Shown: piece by piece, positions 63,526 through 64,000 of the stretch | How the letters are laid out: each line of letters begins with the position of its first letter | Numbering within the stretch: the first letter of the stretch is position 1 | Source of the DNA: Lachnospiraceae bacterium | GTDB lineage: Bacteria; Bacillota; Clostridia; Lachnospirales; Lachnospiraceae | Reading direction: 5' to 3' | Assembly (NCBI GenBank): GCA_017439675.1 | Contig: JAFSIQ010000040.1 | Location: 1 to 64,000 of the forward strand | DNA: 64,000 nucleotides | Made by a program: the position numbers and the translations under genes | Notes under the pieces: generated by a model | Databases searched by the model: none | What the model saw: the letters and a program-made list of their open reading frames with translations, nothing else | What the model was told of the DNA's origin: nothing

Positions 63526-64000
63526 ATGGATAAGAGAACTTTATTAAGAGTGTTCGGAGAAGCCTTTTTGCGCTCAATGGTAGTGTTGATGGCAATTGCT
63601 ATCATTGGATTTGGAACATTCTTTATTGTTAGAGTGAATTCAGATAAGAAAGATTTGGCAAAGAATGAGACGGCAAGTACCACAGAATTCTCTGAGAAGG
63701 AGTTGCATGCTATGTTGGAGGAGGAAAATGCCAACGACACAGAGTCTACTACGGCAGAAGCCACTACAGAAGAGGCTACCACGGAGGAGACAACTACAGA
63801 GGTTCAGACGATTCCGTCTACAGATAAGAATATTCTTATTTTAAATAGCACCAATGTGTCCGGTTTGGCAGGCGCGTGGATGAATAAGATTAGCAGTGGT
63901 GGGTTTGCCAACATTGCAGTAGGTAATTATAACTCCGGAAGCGAAACCCAGACAAAGATTTACGTGGCTGAAGAAGGTATGGGAGAAGATTTGCTTACAT
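63526..64000 (+). CDS. LytR_C-type membrane protein, partial (runs off the window)
   Basis: At least 158 residues, open to the window end. AGGAGG at 63513-63518 precedes the ATG. Residues ~15-35 form a membrane segment (RSMVVLMAIAIIGFGTFFIV). A Glu/Thr-rich spacer follows (~45-95, many TTEE repeats). The visible start of the outer domain (ILILNSTNVSGLAGAWMNKI, then SGGFANIAVGNY) matches the LytR C-terminal (LytR_C) fold, in which a VxxLNxTxxxGLA strand-helix is typical. Stand-alone LytR_C proteins are envelope proteins of unknown activity, related to wall-polymer ligases. Confidence 0.75.
   Translation, partial: MDKRTLLRVFGEAFLRSMVVLMAIAIIGFGTFFIVRVNSDKKDLAKNETASTTEFSEKELHAMLEEENANDTESTTAEATTEEATTEETTTEVQTIPSTDKNILILNSTNVSGLAGAWMNKISSGGFANIAVGNYNSGSETQTKIYVAEEGMGEDLLT

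Overview
The window looks like chromosomal DNA from an anaerobic Clostridia bacterium, most likely Lachnospiraceae (Butyrivibrio/Roseburia-like). This rests on low G+C, strong AGGAGG ribosome sites, rho-independent terminators after most units, and families common in that group: DUF4317 next to a DUF815 ATPase, a DUF4080-type B12/radical SAM protein, BspA-type leucine-rich-repeat surface proteins, Ser/Thr kinases with an HRDISPEN loop, and an aldo/keto reductase with a ferredoxin-like tail. No rRNA gene, complete tRNA gene, CRISPR array or intact transposase was found. Family names come from reading motifs, not from database searches.

Layout. 1-3.1 kb: small membrane protein, a Cro-like regulator, a tandem pair of secreted CxxC proteins, then what looks like the 3' end of a tRNA plus its terminator, a plausible right boundary of an integrated element. 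3.1-6.5 kb: gene remnants, then an XRE regulator operon with a YxlE/F/G-like ABC exporter. 6.9-26.4 kb: two paralogous giant secreted proteins (3039 and 3346 aa) built from the same modules in the same order. 26.5-33.8 kb: CapA-like protein, an unknown small protein, AroD, a membrane-anchored alpha/beta hydrolase with an altered nucleophile motif, a dGTPase-like HD protein and a PD-(D/E)XK protein. 33.9-44.7 kb: two almost identical promoters with 21-bp-spaced direct repeats, driving a PPC-domain secreted protein and a four-gene envelope operon; an AbiH-like defence gene lies between them, and another LRR protein follows. 44.7-48.0 kb (minus strand): Ser/Thr kinase, zinc-ribbon FHA protein and a REC-LytTR-FHA response regulator. 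48.3-64 kb: DUF4317/DUF815 pair, radical SAM protein, zinc-ribbon membrane protein plus TPM protein, S66 peptidase, methyltransferase, a sigma-like protein without region 4, a nonsense-interrupted aldo/keto reductase, an orphan OmpR-type regulator, Pfs plus LuxS, an NlpC/P60 enzyme behind a perfect WalR-type box, an SDR enzyme and the start of a LytR_C-type protein.

How it fits together. Most of the window concerns the cell surface: giant and LRR exported proteins, wall hydrolases, CapA, and signalling proteins that could control them. The most interesting hypothesis is that the kinase/FHA/LytTR-FHA cassette reads envelope state by Thr phosphorylation and acts through the two direct-repeat promoters 10-14 kb away. 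Family assignments are well supported; that regulatory link is inference.
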